A stretch of DNA of 6,127 bases from JAZQLP01 sp045542755 (lineage in GTDB: Bacteria; Bacillota; Clostridia; Oscillospirales; UBA644): the NCBI GenBank assembly GCA_045542755.1, contig JAZQLP010000100.1, positions 1 through 6,127 of the forward strand, written 5' to 3'. The first letter of the stretch is position 1. Each line of letters opens with the position of its first letter. Both the position numbers and the translations under genes were made by a program. This document shows, in pieces, positions 5,860-6,127 of this stretch. The notes under the pieces were generated by a model that saw only the letters and a program-made list of their open reading frames with translations, made no database searches and had not been told where the DNA came from.

Positions 5860-6127
5860 GTGCTCAAAGCGGTTGAAAAGTTCACATCTATCCGTTATAC
5901 TGTGGGCAGTACCAAGCAGATGGTGGATCGGACGAATAGTACCTCAGCGAATTATTATCAGTATACGTTGGAGTATGTGAGCAGAGGGAGTCTTGTGGCT
6001 GTCAGCTTCGATGAAGGGATCACTCATATCGGTAGCTACGCATTTTATCCCTATTACTACAGCAATATCGATTATTCCACCACCTATACGACAGCGCTGA
6101 CCACGGTGGAGTTGCCGTCTACGCTCC
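5860..6127 (+). CDS. BspA-type leucine-rich repeat (LRR_5) protein, start unclear, continues beyond window
   Basis: One frame stays open from an in-frame TAG at 5800 to the window end, and its translation from 6007 is typical LRR_5: F-DEGITHIGSYAF, a tyrosine-rich stretch, then LTTVELPSTL, matching the vtsIgdyAF...L-vtiP-sv pattern of BspA-like surface proteins. Upstream residues (about 5863-6006) are Ser/Thr/Tyr-rich and beta-like, more like the interior than the start of such a protein. GTG 5860 follows a T-tract directly with no ribosome binding site; ATG 5920 also lacks one; GAGGGAG (5984-5990) precedes GTG 5995 by only 4 nt. No signal peptide is present at any of these. G+C here is about 47%. 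It may be a 5'-truncated gene, a silent cassette, or a non-secreted LRR protein with an atypical start. Confidence 0.6.
   Translation, partial: MLKAVEKFTSIRYTVGSTKQMVDRTNSTSANYYQYTLEYVSRGSLVAVSFDEGITHIGSYAFYPYYYSNIDYSTTYTTALTTVELPSTL
5873..5901 (+). promoter_or_regulatory. Promoter-like pair inside the start of the LRR frame
   Basis: TTGAAA (5873-5878) and TATACT (5896-5901) are spaced 17 bp, each one base from consensus. If used, transcription would begin near 5908, only 12 nt before ATG 5920, with no ribosome binding site for that codon; a later start such as GTG 5995, preceded by GAGGGAG, would then be needed. Confidence 0.4.

Noticed and set aside
1..6127. CRISPR arrays, tRNA or rRNA genes
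   Set aside because: No regularly spaced direct repeats and no cloverleaf or rRNA-like sequence were seen on either strand.

Overview
The window looks like a piece of a low-to-moderate G+C Bacillota genome, most likely a gut Clostridia member. The evidence is strong AGGAG-type ribosome binding sites, one TTG start, A+T-rich SigA-like promoters, U-tract hairpin terminators, an IreB-family protein (a Bacillota family) and a clostridial-type bile salt hydrolase. I cannot name the genus from sequence alone.

Layout. Positions 2-127 are the 3' end of a YeiH/UPF0324-type membrane protein, closed by a strong terminator at 251-284. A promoter (312-340) then drives an apparent four-gene operon on the + strand: an IreB-like small regulator (370-615), a single-domain AAA/ABC-type ATPase with a TTG start (634-1362), an unusual tandem-ACT plus metallo-beta-lactamase-fold protein (1364-2803), and a bile salt hydrolase (2818-3789). 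Gaps inside the operon are 18, 1 and 14 nt. A MATE-family exporter (3846-5204, - strand) converges on the operon and shares the hairpin at 3809-3840; its promoter (5241-5269) is a perfect SigA consensus. Divergent from it is a small helical, ferritin-like (DUF2383-like) protein (5388-5822) with its own C(UUCG)G terminator. Immediately after that terminator, from about 5860 to the window end, an open frame encodes BspA-type leucine-rich repeat sequence but has no visible start signals or signal peptide.

How the genes may work together. The best-supported biochemical role is cytoplasmic deconjugation of glyco- or tauro-bile salts by the hydrolase. Its loop carries S-R-G where the Clostridium perfringens enzyme has G-Q-G. 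The operon places this enzyme with an amino-acid-binding-type ACT module fused to a metallohydrolase, an ATPase, and an IreB paralogue that lacks the N-terminal threonines. IreB normally works with the IreK/PrkC kinase, which has been linked to bile and cell-envelope stress in Enterococcus faecalis. A joint role in bile-salt processing and stress response, possibly with the neighbouring MATE pump, is an inference from gene order and not shown by the sequence.
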